A stretch of 38,347 nucleotides of DNA from an uncultured Gammaproteobacteria bacterium (GTDB lineage Bacteria > Pseudomonadota > Gammaproteobacteria > Pseudomonadales > Azotimanducaceae): contig CAJXUL010000006.1 of the NCBI GenBank assembly GCA_913060615.1, positions 1 to 38,347 on the forward strand, written 5' to 3'. The position numbers and the translations under genes were made by a program. The notes under the pieces were generated by a model that was not told where the DNA came from, did no database searches, and saw only the letters and a list, made by a program, of their open reading frames with translations. Positions 23,604 to 32,088 of this stretch are shown here, piece by piece; the stretch's first letter is position 1, and each line of letters opens with the position of its first letter.

Positions 23604-24782
23604 ATGCGGTTCGATTTAACGCTGGAGCAAGAAGCCTTTAAGGCAGAAGTTGAGGATTTTCTACGCGAGAATTTGCCCAAAGTTGTGGCTGATAAAGTGC
23701 GCTTTGGCGCCAGCGTTTCTAAGCAAGAGCTAAGCGACTGGACCAAAGTACTCAACGCTCGAGGTTGGGCGGCGCCTCATTGGCCGTTAGAGCATGGGGG
23801 TACAGGCTGGAACCTTGTGCAGCGGCATATTTTTGATGTTGCTTTTCGCGCCCATCATGCGCCGCAATTGTCGGGCTTTGGATTCAACATGGTGGGTCCT
23901 GCCATTATTAAATACGGTAATGCCGAGCAAAAAGCTGACTGGTTACCAAAAATTCGTAATGCCGACTTATGGTTTTGCCAAGGCTATTCAGAGCCAGAGG
24001 CGGGTTCTGATTTGGCCAGCGTGCGTACACGTGCAGATAAAGACGGCGACGATTACTTAGTCACAGGGTCGAAAATTTGGACCTCTGGCGCTGAAATGGC
24101 CGACTGGATTTTTTGCTTGGTCCGTACCAATCACGACGTGCAGCAACAAAAGGGCATTAGTTTTGTGCTCTTTGATCTTTCTTCACCTGGCGTCAGTGTT
24201 GAGCCTCTTTATGCCTTTAATGGCAAGCGTCTGTGGAATCAGGTGTTTTTTGACGCTGTGCGCGTGCCCGTGAGTCAACGCTTGGGCGATGAAGATCGCG
24301 GCTGGACTGTGGCGAAAAGTTTGCTTGGTGATGAGCGCATAATGGTTTCTAGAGTTGCTGAAAATAAACGTATTCTTGGTAATGTGCGTGAAGTGATGGC
24401 CGCTCAAATTGAACGAGGTGTTGATCTGCCCAGCGATGTGCGCGGTGAAATTAGCGCGTTAGAGATTCGCCTTCACGCCTTGGAAATGACCAGTATGCGT
24501 ATTTTGACCGATGCCGATGCCGGGACTCAGATTGGCGCTGAGCCGAGTATGTTAAAGCTAAAGGGCAGCGAGTTAGTTCAGGCGCAAGATGAGCTGTTGT
24601 TCCGCATGGTGGATTACTTGGCATTACCGAAAGATTCCAGTCACTTGGAAGGCGGCCCGGTAGGGCCGGTGTGGGCGGAATATGTGGCTTCAGGCCGTTA
24701 CCATCATCGAGGCTACACTATTGCTGGTGGTTCCTCTGAAATTCAGCACAACATTATTGCTAAGCAAGTGCTTGGGCTCTAA
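23604..24782 (+). CDS. acyl-CoA dehydrogenase family protein
   Basis: This FAD-dependent acyl-CoA dehydrogenase of 392 residues introduces an alpha,beta double bond into a CoA thioester. It has the three-domain layout: an N-terminal helical domain starting at MRFDLTLEQEAFKAEVEDFL, the FAD and substrate signature CQGYSEPEAGSDLASVRT (about residues 125-142), the beta domain with YLVTGSKIWTSGAEMADWIF, and the C-terminal GYTIAGGSSEIQHNIIAKQVLGL. The ending resembles FadE-type enzymes for branched or polycyclic acyl chains. GGGAGATAG precedes the ATG. It stands between the divergent PTPS homologue and the convergent flavoprotein. Its stop codon is the first triplet of a 12-bp tandem repeat. Confidence 0.94.
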   Translation: MRFDLTLEQEAFKAEVEDFLRENLPKVVADKVRFGASVSKQELSDWTKVLNARGWAAPHWPLEHGGTGWNLVQRHIFDVAFRAHHAPQLSGFGFNMVGPAIIKYGNAEQKADWLPKIRNADLWFCQGYSEPEAGSDLASVRTRADKDGDDYLVTGSKIWTSGAEMADWIFCLVRTNHDVQQQKGISFVLFDLSSPGVSVEPLYAFNGKRLWNQVFFDAVRVPVSQRLGDEDRGWTVAKSLLGDERIMVSRVAENKRILGNVREVMAAQIERGVDLPSDVRGEISALEIRLHALEMTSMRILTDADAGTQIGAEPSMLKLKGSELVQAQDELLFRMVDYLALPKDSSHLEGGPVGPVWAEYVASGRYHHRGYTIAGGSSEIQHNIIAKQVLGL

Positions 24783-24832
24783 GTTAGCTACTAAGTTAGC
24801 TACTAGGTTTGCTACTAGGTTTGCTAATAGGG
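24780..24832. repeat. 12-bp tandem repeat carrying successive in-frame stops
   Basis: Four 12-bp units follow one another: TAAGTTAGCTAC twice (24780-24803), TAGGTTTGCTAC (24804-24815) and TAGGTTTGCTAA (24816-24827), then a partial TAGGG. The first TAA is the stop of the acyl-CoA dehydrogenase. Because the unit is a multiple of three, every unit begins with another in-frame stop. Confidence 0.92.
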
Positions 24833-24863
24833 TGGTCGGTAGGCGCGAACAATAAGCAATAAA

Positions 24864-24886
24864 AAAGGCGGCTGTGGGCCGCCTTT
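24864..24886. terminator. bidirectional rho-independent terminator
   Basis: A 9-bp stem AAAGGCGGC/GCCGCCTTT with a 5-nt loop is followed on the plus strand by CTTTTTCTC and on the minus strand by a T run (A residues 24861-24866). It lies between the convergent acyl-CoA dehydrogenase and flavoprotein genes and can end both. Confidence 0.88.
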
Positions 24887-24954
24887 CTTTTTCTCTCTTT
24901 TTCTCTTCTTTGCTTTCTTCTGTCCTGCGGAGTTTCTCTGGGTTGTTCTGCAGG

Positions 24955-26160
24955 TTACGCCAACAGCGATTTTAGGTCAGTTTCTGGGTCTGCTAATTTG
25001 GCTGCATCCGCAGGTTTGCCGATCAACTGCTTGCACAGCATAAATTCTTTTGGGCTATTTACCGCATCCGCTGCAACGACTTTGCCATCCTTTAAATAGA
25101 ATATTGCAAACTGGTGCTTCTCCATGTCGCCGCGCAATACCTGGCTGTCGCCGTCGGCTGAGAAGCCTACCATCTGTAATTTCAGCTCGTATTGATCAGA
25201 CCAGAACCAAGGAATGGCTGCGTAAACTTTGTCATCGCCCAGCATATTTGCTGTGCTCACTCGGGCTTGATCCATTGCGTTGGGTACTGATTCTAAGCGC
25301 AGGCGCCTATTCATCAGTGGGTTAGGGTGATTTGTGCAATCGCCGGCGGCGTAAATGTCAGGGTCTGATGTGCGGCAATGGTCATCTACCACAATGCCGT
25401 TGTCGCAGTGAATGCCGGCTTCTTCGGCTATCTCAATATTTGGAATAATACCAATGCCAACAATTACGATGTCTGCATCAAAGCTCTCATCACCGCATAA
25501 CACTTTTTCCACTCGGCCGTTTCCAGAGAAGCCAGTAACACCAGTTTGTGTGTGTATATGCACGCCTCGATCACTGTGGAGTTTGTGATAGTAGGCTGAC
25601 ATCTCAGGTGTGGTGACACGCTGCAAAATGCGTTCTTCCATTTCTAAGACGTGGACATTCATACCCAGTTCTATGCCAACCGCTGCTACTTCCAAGCCAA
25701 TATAGCCGCCACCTACAATGACTAGGTTAGCGCCAGGCTTAACATCGGCGCGAATGCCGTCTACATCATCCATGGTGCGTAAATAATGGATGCCAGGCAG
25801 TTCGCTGCCTTCAATGCTCAACTTGCGCGGGCGCGAGCCGGTGCTGATGAGTAGTTTTTCGTAAGCGATGGTTTCGCCGTTGCATAGGTTAATGGTCTTA
25901 GTGCTGGGATCAATTTGTGTTGCTCGAGTATCCAGCATGAGCTGTATATCTTTATCCGCGTAAAATTTCTCTGCACGTAAGTAAACCTTGTCTGCAGGTT
26001 GGGTACCGGCCAGATATTGTTTCGAAAGTGGTGGTCGCTGATAAGGCACGTGAGCTTCATCGCCGATAATGGTGATGGAGCCTTCAAATTTGGCTTGGCG
26101 CAGACTCGCTGCAGCTTGGCCGGCCGCATGTCCTGCGCCGATGATGACAATACCCGTCAT
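24955..26160 (-). CDS. ferredoxin-NAD(+) reductase-like FAD oxidoreductase
   Basis: This two-dinucleotide-binding-domain flavoprotein of 401 residues resembles the reductase components of Rieske oxygenases, P450s and alkane hydroxylases (rubredoxin/putidaredoxin reductase type). FAD is bound by IVIIGAGHAAGQAAASLR (residues 4-21), with PPLSKQYL nearby. NADH is bound by VIVGGGYIGLEVAA (about residues 147-160), and YAAGDCTNHPNP is the second FAD motif. The C-terminal reductase domain includes IPWFWSDQYELKLQMVG. It should pass electrons from NADH to a small iron-sulfur protein, but no ferredoxin or oxygenase gene is in the window. AAGGAACTTCC lies upstream of the ATG. Confidence 0.93.
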   Translation of the reverse strand: MTGIVIIGAGHAAGQAAASLRQAKFEGSITIIGDEAHVPYQRPPLSKQYLAGTQPADKVYLRAEKFYADKDIQLMLDTRATQIDPSTKTINLCNGETIAYEKLLISTGSRPRKLSIEGSELPGIHYLRTMDDVDGIRADVKPGANLVIVGGGYIGLEVAAVGIELGMNVHVLEMEERILQRVTTPEMSAYYHKLHSDRGVHIHTQTGVTGFSGNGRVEKVLCGDESFDADIVIVGIGIIPNIEIAEEAGIHCDNGIVVDDHCRTSDPDIYAAGDCTNHPNPLMNRRLRLESVPNAMDQARVSTANMLGDDKVYAAIPWFWSDQYELKLQMVGFSADGDSQVLRGDMEKHQFAIFYLKDGKVVAADAVNSPKEFMLCKQLIGKPADAAKLADPETDLKSLLA

Positions 26161-26241
26161 GGAAGTTCCTTGGTGCTTGCAAAGGAGGTAGTTTAACCTG
26201 TCATGCGAGGGTAGCGCACACTAGATTTGTAGGAGAGAGAG

Positions 26242-27318
26242 ATGTCCAACTTTCGTAGTTTGACCGAAGCGGTAAAGCTGGCACGTGAAAATTTGAGCCA
26301 AGGGGATTGGGATTATTTGGTAGGCGCGGCAGATACCGAGACCAGCCTTAGGCGTAACCGCGGCGCGGTCGAGTCTTGGGCGTTTCGTCCGCGGATTTTG
26401 AATGATGTCAGCGATGTGCAAGTTTCCACCCAGTTGTTGGGCAGCGAAATGCGCATTCCCGTCATTTTGCCACCTATCGGTTCGGTCCAGGCATTCTCGT
26501 CTGGCGGTGGCACCGAGGTCGCCCAGGCCGCAGAAGAATTCGGCATTCTGCAAATTTTAAGCTCTGCGTGTGCGCCAGATTTTGAAACTGTTGCTCGTGA
26601 CGTGCCTGGGCCACGTATTTATCAACTCTACTTAACCGGCGATGAAGCCTGGATGGACGAGCAGATAGAGCGCTCTATAGCCGCTGGCTACACTGGTTTC
26701 TGTTTAACCGCAGACACCCAAGTTTATTCCCGCCGCGAGCGCGATATATTGAAACGATACACGCCCATGTCCGGCCGTTCAGCCAGCCCTGCCGGTGATT
26801 TCAATTACCAGTCTAGTATGTCCTGGGATACTGTGGCGCACATTAAAGAGAAGTTCGATATTCCCCTTATGATCAAAGGGGTGGTAGTGGCTGAGGATGC
26901 CAAGCGTTGTGTCGAGGCCGGGGTAGATGTGGTTTACGTGTCTAATCATGGTGGCCGCCAGTTAGATCATTCTCGAGCTTGTATCGACTCCCTGCCTGAG
27001 GTTGTGGGGGCCGTTCAGGGCCGAGTGCCGGTAATTGTTGACGGCGGGTTTATGCGTGGGGCGGATGTTGTAAAAGGCTTATGTTTGGGTGCAGACATTG
27101 TCGGCATGGGCAGGTTTGAAGGCTTGTGTATGGCTGCAGGCGGCAAAGATGCATTGGTCCGAGGGCTGACGATTTTGGAGCAAGAGATCCGAATAACCAT
27201 GGCGCTAGCTGGGGCTGCAACCTTGACTGACTTGAACCCTAGCCTAGTGGAGCGCTTGGAACCTGTGGGCACGCCGAGCGTGTTAAGTTCCTTCCCACTA
27301 TTGTCCGAGATCGAATAG
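26242..27318 (+). CDS. FMN-dependent alpha-hydroxyacid dehydrogenase/oxidase
   Basis: This TIM-barrel enzyme of 358 residues belongs to the lactate/glycolate/mandelate dehydrogenase family and oxidises a 2-hydroxyacid to the 2-oxoacid. The catalytic His and substrate Arg are H236 and R239 in SNHGGRQLD. FMN contacts include ILPPIGSVQAF, IYQLY, KGVV and VDGGFMRGADVVKGLCLGAD. There is no large membrane-anchoring insertion of the type seen in mandelate dehydrogenase, so the acceptor could be O2 or a soluble partner. TAGGAGAGAGAG precedes the ATG. It is divergent from the ferredoxin-reductase-like gene; its substrate could be a product of the D-2-hydroxyacid pathway genes nearby, but this is only a guess. 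Confidence 0.93.
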   Translation: MSNFRSLTEAVKLARENLSQGDWDYLVGAADTETSLRRNRGAVESWAFRPRILNDVSDVQVSTQLLGSEMRIPVILPPIGSVQAFSSGGGTEVAQAAEEFGILQILSSACAPDFETVARDVPGPRIYQLYLTGDEAWMDEQIERSIAAGYTGFCLTADTQVYSRRERDILKRYTPMSGRSASPAGDFNYQSSMSWDTVAHIKEKFDIPLMIKGVVVAEDAKRCVEAGVDVVYVSNHGGRQLDHSRACIDSLPEVVGAVQGRVPVIVDGGFMRGADVVKGLCLGADIVGMGRFEGLCMAAGGKDALVRGLTILEQEIRITMALAGAATLTDLNPSLVERLEPVGTPSVLSSFPLLSEIE

Positions 27319-27359
27319 GCTTTCGGTAGCGCTTGTACAGGTGAACGCCGTGTACGCGT

Positions 27360-27692
27360 CTACTTATCTGAAGGTAATGGCATTGGAAACGGCGTTACCG
27401 TGCCACCTTTGGTGTCAGTGATTTTTGCGACGCCTTCTTTCTCTACTTCATCAATTCGCACAATGGCATGCATTGGAATAAACGATCTTTGCACGCCTTC
27501 AAATTCGCTGCGCAACCTCTCTTCACTAGGGTCAATCAGCAGCGACGAGCGATTACCGAAAGAATAATCTTCCACTTCCACGAAGCCATATAGATCGCTT
27601 TGATAAATATTACGGGCATAGACTTCATAAACTTGTCCCTGATTTTGGAACAATATTTTGAAGATACTTTCTTGCTTATCTTTACCCGCCAT
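27360..27692 (-). CDS. DUF1820 family protein
   Basis: This 110-residue cytosolic protein of unknown function matches the DUF1820 family. The conserved blocks are FKILFQNQGQVYEVYARNI, QSDLYGFVEVEDYSFG, DPSEERLRSEFEGVQRSFIPMHA and RIDEVEKEG. It has no signal peptide or membrane segment. DUF1820 genes are commonly found divergent from miaB in Pseudomonas and relatives, and that arrangement is reproduced here, with 222 bp between the two starts. Conservation of the pair suggests a shared regulatory region rather than a known shared function. Confidence 0.92.
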   Translation of the reverse strand: MAGKDKQESIFKILFQNQGQVYEVYARNIYQSDLYGFVEVEDYSFGNRSSLLIDPSEERLRSEFEGVQRSFIPMHAIVRIDEVEKEGVAKITDTKGGTVTPFPMPLPSDK

Positions 27693-27879
27693 TACTTTGT
27701 GTCACCTGGTTGTAAACCGATTGCTGAATGTGCATTTTTGGAGCTGTGTTCGTGCTGGGATAGTTGGGGATAACTGCTTGGTTTTCAAGTGCTCTTTCTC
27801 TCTTGGCGCTCGCTCTAAGCGAATGATGTTTTTTTGCCACCCATGTACATCTGCCATTAGGTTACTGGGCAGGATGGCG

Positions 27880-27885
27880 TATAAT
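27880..27885 (+). promoter_or_regulatory. perfect -10 box upstream of miaB
   Basis: TATAAT lies 29 bases before the miaB ATG. No good -35 hexamer occurs at 16-18 bp; the closest candidates around 27855-27863 are poor. The promoter probably drives the miaB-phoH-ybeY cluster. Confidence 0.5.
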
Positions 27886-27914
27886 GAGTCTCCTTTTTTT
27901 GTACTAAAGTCACT

Positions 27915-29243
27915 ATGGCCAAAAAGCTTTTCGTTAAAACCCACGGTTGCCAAATGAACGAGTATGACTCGGCGCGTATGTATGACGTGCTGCGTGATCA
28001 ACAAGGGTATGAAATAGCCGAGACTGAAGAAGAGGCAGATGTACTCCTACTCAATACTTGCTCTATTCGTGAGAAAGCCCAAGAAAAAGTTTTTCATCAA
28101 CTAGGGCGTTGGCAAAAACTCAAAAATGCGAATCCAGATTTAGTCATTGGTGTGGGCGGCTGCGTAGCTAGCCAAGAGGGTGACGCCATTATGAAACGCG
28201 CGCCAGTGGTAGATATGGTGTTTGGCCCGCAAACCATTCACCGATTACCGGATATGTTGAGTGCCCAAAAGAGCCAGTTGCTGCCAGTTGTGGACATTAC
28301 CTTTCCTGAAGTGGAAAAATTTGATCGTCTGCCCGAACCTAGTGTAGACGGTCCTGCGGCTTTCCTTTCTATTATGGAAGGTTGCAGTAAGTATTGCAGT
28401 TTTTGCGTAGTGCCTTATACACGCGGCGAAGAAGTCAGTCGCTCTGTGTCCTCGGTGTTGCAGGAAGTGAAGAGTTTGACTAGGCAAGGCGTGAAGGAAA
28501 TTCACCTGCTGGGGCAAAATGTGAATTCCTATTTAGGTGAGATAGACGGCGATACCGCCGATCTTGCCGAGCTAATTTATTATGTGGCAGCAGTGCCCGG
28601 CGTGGAGCGTATTCGCTTTACCACGTCGCACCCGATGGATTTTTCTGACAATTTGATTCAAGCCTATAAAGATATTCCGGCCTTGGTTAATCACCTGCAC
28701 CTGCCAGTGCAATCGGGTTCAGATACTATTTTGGCCGCCATGAAGCGGGGTCATACTGCGGCGGACTATTACGAAAGAATTGCTCGTTTACGCGAAGTGC
28801 GACCAGACATTAGTTTATCCTCGGACTTTATTATTGGTTTTCCTGGTGAAACTGAAGAAGACTTTGCAGACACTATGAAGCTAATTGAAGAAATTGGATT
28901 CGATTTTTCCTTTAGTTTTATTTACAGCGCGCGCCCAGGTACGCCAGCTGCGGCCCTTCAAGATGACACGCCTGAAGATGTGAAAAAACAGCGCCTGCAA
29001 ATGTTGCAAACCCGGCTGCGAGATCAAGCCGAGGCAATATCTCACTCTATGGTCGGTAGTACCCAACAAGTTTTGGTTACCGGGCCAGCGAAAAAAGGTG
29101 CCGACGAAGGTCAGCTTGCGGCGCGCACGGAAAATAATCGGGTGGTGAATTTTATCGGCCCATCGAGTTTGATCGGAGAATTCACTACTGTTGCTATTAC
29201 TAAGGCGTTTCCAAATTCTCTACGTGGTGAAATGGTCGAGTAA
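27915..29243 (+). CDS. miaB: tRNA-2-methylthio-N6-dimethylallyladenosine synthase
   Basis: MiaB is a radical-SAM methylthiotransferase that converts i6A37 to ms2i6A37 in tRNAs reading U-starting codons. The 442 residues carry the UPF0004 domain with cluster cysteines C12 (THGCQMN), C49 ([10 protein letters not shown]) and C83 (GGC). The radical-SAM cluster is C157, C161 and C164 in [19 protein letters not shown]-terminal TRAM domain occupies about residues 378-440. All are canonical. It opens the housekeeping block and is followed after 102 bases by phoH, matching the usual gammaproteobacterial order. miaA is not in the window. Confidence 0.98.
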   Translation: MAKKLFVKTHGCQMNEYDSARMYDVLRDQQGYEIAETEEEADVLLLNTCSIREKAQEKVFHQLGRWQKLKNANPDLVIGVGGCVASQEGDAIMKRAPVVDMVFGPQTIHRLPDMLSAQKSQLLPVVDITFPEVEKFDRLPEPSVDGPAAFLSIMEGCSKYCSFCVVPYTRGEEVSRSVSSVLQEVKSLTRQGVKEIHLLGQNVNSYLGEIDGDTADLAELIYYVAAVPGVERIRFTTSHPMDFSDNLIQAYKDIPALVNHLHLPVQSGSDTILAAMKRGHTAADYYERIARLREVRPDISLSSDFIIGFPGETEEDFADTMKLIEEIGFDFSFSFIYSARPGTPAAALQDDTPEDVKKQRLQMLQTRLRDQAEAISHSMVGSTQQVLVTGPAKKGADEGQLAARTENNRVVNFIGPSSLIGEFTTVAITKAFPNSLRGEMVE

Positions 29244-29345
29244 TTGGCTAAGTTCGCTATCAACTTATCGGCAAAAAAAGGTCCATACTTGATTTTGAAT
29301 ATGCTGCTAATCTCTGTCTACTGCTGATAAAAAGTTTGGTGAAAT

Positions 29346-30470
29346 TTGGAAGAAAACACAGATAACCCTGGAGCCGATGCTCGAGTGGTGCCCTTTACCC
29401 GGCTGATTGCTTTGGAACCAAGCGACGCTCGGCGATTGGCCAGCCTTATTGGTCCAGTGGACCAAAACTTGAAACATTTAGAGCGTAGGTTGGGTGTGCA
29501 CATACGCACACGAGGCAACGAGTTTCAAATCAGCGGTCCGCAAGTCAGGGTACAAGCTGCCGAAGCATTACTACACCAGTTATACCGTGAAACAGCGGAT
29601 CGAGAATCAATAGAGCCAGATTTTGTACACCTCTTTTTGCAAGAGGCAGGATTGGATGCACTTATGGCTGAACAAGATAAACCTCAAGGACCTACAGTTG
29701 TAATGGATGTAGACGCGCAAACCGCAGAAGCGCCGGTTAAAGGGGAAAAAGGTGCTGTGGCAGGGTTAGATGAACTGGTCATTCGCACGCCAAAGAAATC
29801 TGTTAAGCCACGCGGTGGTAATCAGCTGAAATATTGCAATTCTGTGCGTCGTCACGATATTAATTTTGGTATTGGCCCTGCGGGTACAGGTAAGACCTAT
29901 TTGGCCGTTGCTTTGGCTGTGGAAGCGTTGGAGTCCCAGCAGGTGGCACGAATACTGTTGGTTAGGCCGGCGGTGGAGGCAGGCGAAAAACTGGGTTTCT
30001 TGCCCGGCGATTTAGCGCAAAAAATTGACCCTTATTTGCGCCCGTTATATGACGCCCTTTACGAAATGCTTGGAGTAGAGCGGGTGAACAAATATATAGA
30101 ACGCAATATTATTGAAGTAGCGCCGCTTGCTTACATGCGTGGTCGGACGTTAAACAATGCATTTATTATTTTAGATGAGTCGCAAAATACTACAGTTGCG
30201 CAAATGAAGATGTTTCTAACCCGTATTGGTTTTGGCTCTACAGCAGTAGTCACAGGGGATATCACCCAGATCGATTTGCCTCGAGGCGAGAACTCCGGAC
30301 TGATTCATGTACGTGACGTGCTGCGTAATATCGAGGGCATTAAGTTCACACAATTTGTTTCCAAAGATGTTGTACGCCATCCCCTGGTGCAGAAAATTGT
30401 CGACGCCTACGAGCTATTCCAAAATTCGTCAAAGTCCACTGATAGTGAATCTCGAGACCGACGCGGCTAG
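29346..30470 (+). CDS. ybeZ: PhoH-like ATPase (YbeZ)
   Basis: This cytosolic P-loop ATPase of the PhoH family has 374 residues and works with YbeY in RNA metabolism. Walker A GPAGTGKT lies at residues 177-184 and Walker B FIILDESQ has D277 and E278. GRTLNNAF and VTGDITQIDLPRG are conserved. An N-terminal KH-like region covers about residues 20-90. The start is uncertain: TTG 29346 follows an in-frame stop closely and has a poor ribosome binding site, while GTG 29385 (GGAG 11 bases upstream) would begin just before FTRLIALEP, as in Pseudomonas homologues. It lies between miaB and ybeY, as is usual. Confidence 0.95.
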   Translation: MEENTDNPGADARVVPFTRLIALEPSDARRLASLIGPVDQNLKHLERRLGVHIRTRGNEFQISGPQVRVQAAEALLHQLYRETADRESIEPDFVHLFLQEAGLDALMAEQDKPQGPTVVMDVDAQTAEAPVKGEKGAVAGLDELVIRTPKKSVKPRGGNQLKYCNSVRRHDINFGIGPAGTGKTYLAVALAVEALESQQVARILLVRPAVEAGEKLGFLPGDLAQKIDPYLRPLYDALYEMLGVERVNKYIERNIIEVAPLAYMRGRTLNNAFIILDESQNTTVAQMKMFLTRIGFGSTAVVTGDITQIDLPRGENSGLIHVRDVLRNIEGIKFTQFVSKDVVRHPLVQKIVDAYELFQNSSKSTDSESRDRRG

Positions 30471-30567
30471 CTGGCGAATAAGCATCCTGACCGGCTGTTT
30501 GATGGCGTATTCGACAAGTTGAGGAGCGGCCTTTTGGAAACAAAGATAAATACGTCCGGCGAGCATT

Positions 30568-31113
30568 ATGAATATTGATCTGCAAATTGCAGAAGACCTA
30601 TCAAAAGACGTATCAAAAAACCTAGCGAAAGGCCAGTTGGACAATGACTTCGCCGCGCTATTGGGGCCTTCATCTGGCGGTGATGACACACTTACAGCTT
30701 TGCATGGACTGATCGACAGCTGGCTGCTTGCTGTGCAAAAGCGCTTAGATGATCCTAGATTAGAACACGCCTTATGTATTCGCTTGTGTGACCTGAGCGA
30801 GTCGCAAACACTTAACCTCACGTATCGAGGCAAAGATAAACCCACCAATGTTTTGAGTTTTCCAGCCCAGTTAGATGAGCAATTTGCTCATGACGACATG
30901 CCGCTGGGCGATTTGGCGATTTGTTGGCCGGTACTCGTTACAGAAGCAGGCGAACAAGGTAAGCAACCTTTGCATCACCTCGCCCACTTACTAGTGCACG
31001 GCGTACTGCACCTGCTGGACTATGATCACGAAGCTGATGCGCAGGCACAAATTATGGAAGCTCTAGAGGTGCACATACTTGCCGAGTTGGGTGTTGAGAA
31101 TCCGTATAACTGA
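30568..31113 (+). CDS. ybeY: endoribonuclease/rRNA maturation factor YbeY with extended N-terminus
   Basis: YbeY is a metal-dependent RNase needed for 16S rRNA 3'-end maturation and ribosome quality control. The three metal-binding histidines are H144, H148 and H154 in [11 protein letters not shown] (a Gly is more common where D152 stands). [13 protein letters not shown] and PLGDLAI are conserved upstream. The protein has 181 residues; E. coli YbeY has 155. Much of the excess is an N-terminal stretch containing [12 protein letters not shown], encoded by three 12-bp repeats. The segment is charged and lies before the conserved core. The gene follows phoH after 97 bases. Confidence 0.96.
   Translation: MNIDLQIAEDLSKDVSKNLAKGQLDNDFAALLGPSSGGDDTLTALHGLIDSWLLAVQKRLDDPRLEHALCIRLCDLSESQTLNLTYRGKDKPTNVLSFPAQLDEQFAHDDMPLGDLAICWPVLVTEAGEQGKQPLHHLAHLLVHGVLHLLDYDHEADAQAQIMEALEVHILAELGVENPYN
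30595..30630. repeat. in-frame 12-bp tandem repeat in ybeY
   Basis: Three 12-bp units, GACCTATCAAAA, GACGTATCAAAA and AACCTAGCGAAA, encode DLSK, DVSK and NLAK. They lie 27 bases into ybeY and form part of its N-terminal extension. Confidence 0.85.
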
Positions 31114-31203
31114 CCTGCAAAACAACGATTTTTTTAATCGGTTCTTGCATTTATTCCATGCCTTATTTATACAGGAAGGCCTAATATTGGTAAAACTTGC
31201 CCT

Positions 31204-32088
31204 ATGAGTGATATGTCTGAGTTCTCTGACGACTCAGTTGAAAAAAAGTCCCCTAGTCGCGGCGTACGTGGATGGTTGTCTGATTTATTTTCAGAAGCAC
31301 CTGATGACGTTGCAGCATTACTCGAAGTTTTACAGGACGCTGCTGAACGCCAGCTAATAGACGTCGACGCCTTGAATATAATTGTCGGGGCGCTGCATGT
31401 AGCAGACATGCATGCCCGCGATATCATGATTCCTCGTTCGGCTCTGGTTGTGGTTCACGAAGATCAACAACCTGCGGAGCTATTACCTTTAGTCATAGAA
31501 TCTAAGCACTCACGATTCCCTGTGGTGGGCGATGATGTCGACGACATTAAGGGCATTTTGCACGCCAAAGACTTGCTGGCATTAGCAGTGGAAGAAGACG
31601 GTCAACGTTTTGATATTAAAGACTTTATTCGCCCGGCCGCAGTTATTCCTGAAAGTAAAAGATTGAACGTTTTGCTAGAAGAATTTCGCGCCAACCGTAA
31701 TCATATGGCCTTGGTGGTGGATGAATACGGACAAATTTCCGGCGCTGTGACCATTGAAGATGTCTTGGAACAGATTGTTGGAGAAATAGAAGATGAGCAC
31801 GATGTGGATGATGACAGCTTTGTTAAGCAGCTGGAGCCCGCGTCTTTTCACGTTAAAGCCAACACCACAATTGAAGACTTTAACGAGTACTTTAGCCTGA
31901 CCTTAAGTGATGACGAGTTCGACACCATCGGCGGTATTGTGTTGCAGGCTTTTGGTCACTTACCTGAATTAGGCGAGTCCATCGAAGTTGCAGGTCTGAA
32001 GTTTGAAGTGCTCAATGCAGATTCAAGACGCCTGCGCCTGCTGCGCGTTGATACCCCGCAACCAATTGAACATAGCGAGCTTGCGTGA
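31204..32088 (+). CDS. corC: CorC/YbeX family protein (CBS domains)
   Basis: This 294-residue cytosolic protein is of the YbeX/CorC type, connected with Mg/Co homeostasis and, in E. coli, with ribosome and RNA metabolism. Residues about 68-185 form a CBS pair: ARDIMIPRSALVVV, SKHSRFPVV, GILHAKDLLAL, NHMALVVDEYGQISGAVTIEDVLEQIVGEI. The CorC_HlyC transporter-associated domain covers about residues 205-285. There is no membrane domain. ATG 31204 or 31213 is possible. Its stop overlaps the lnt start by four bases (GTGA), so translation is coupled. The order ybeY-corC-lnt is the usual one. Confidence 0.94.
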   Translation: MSDMSEFSDDSVEKKSPSRGVRGWLSDLFSEAPDDVAALLEVLQDAAERQLIDVDALNIIVGALHVADMHARDIMIPRSALVVVHEDQQPAELLPLVIESKHSRFPVVGDDVDDIKGILHAKDLLALAVEEDGQRFDIKDFIRPAAVIPESKRLNVLLEEFRANRNHMALVVDEYGQISGAVTIEDVLEQIVGEIEDEHDVDDDSFVKQLEPASFHVKANTTIEDFNEYFSLTLSDDEFDTIGGIVLQAFGHLPELGESIEVAGLKFEVLNADSRRLRLLRVDTPQPIEHSELA

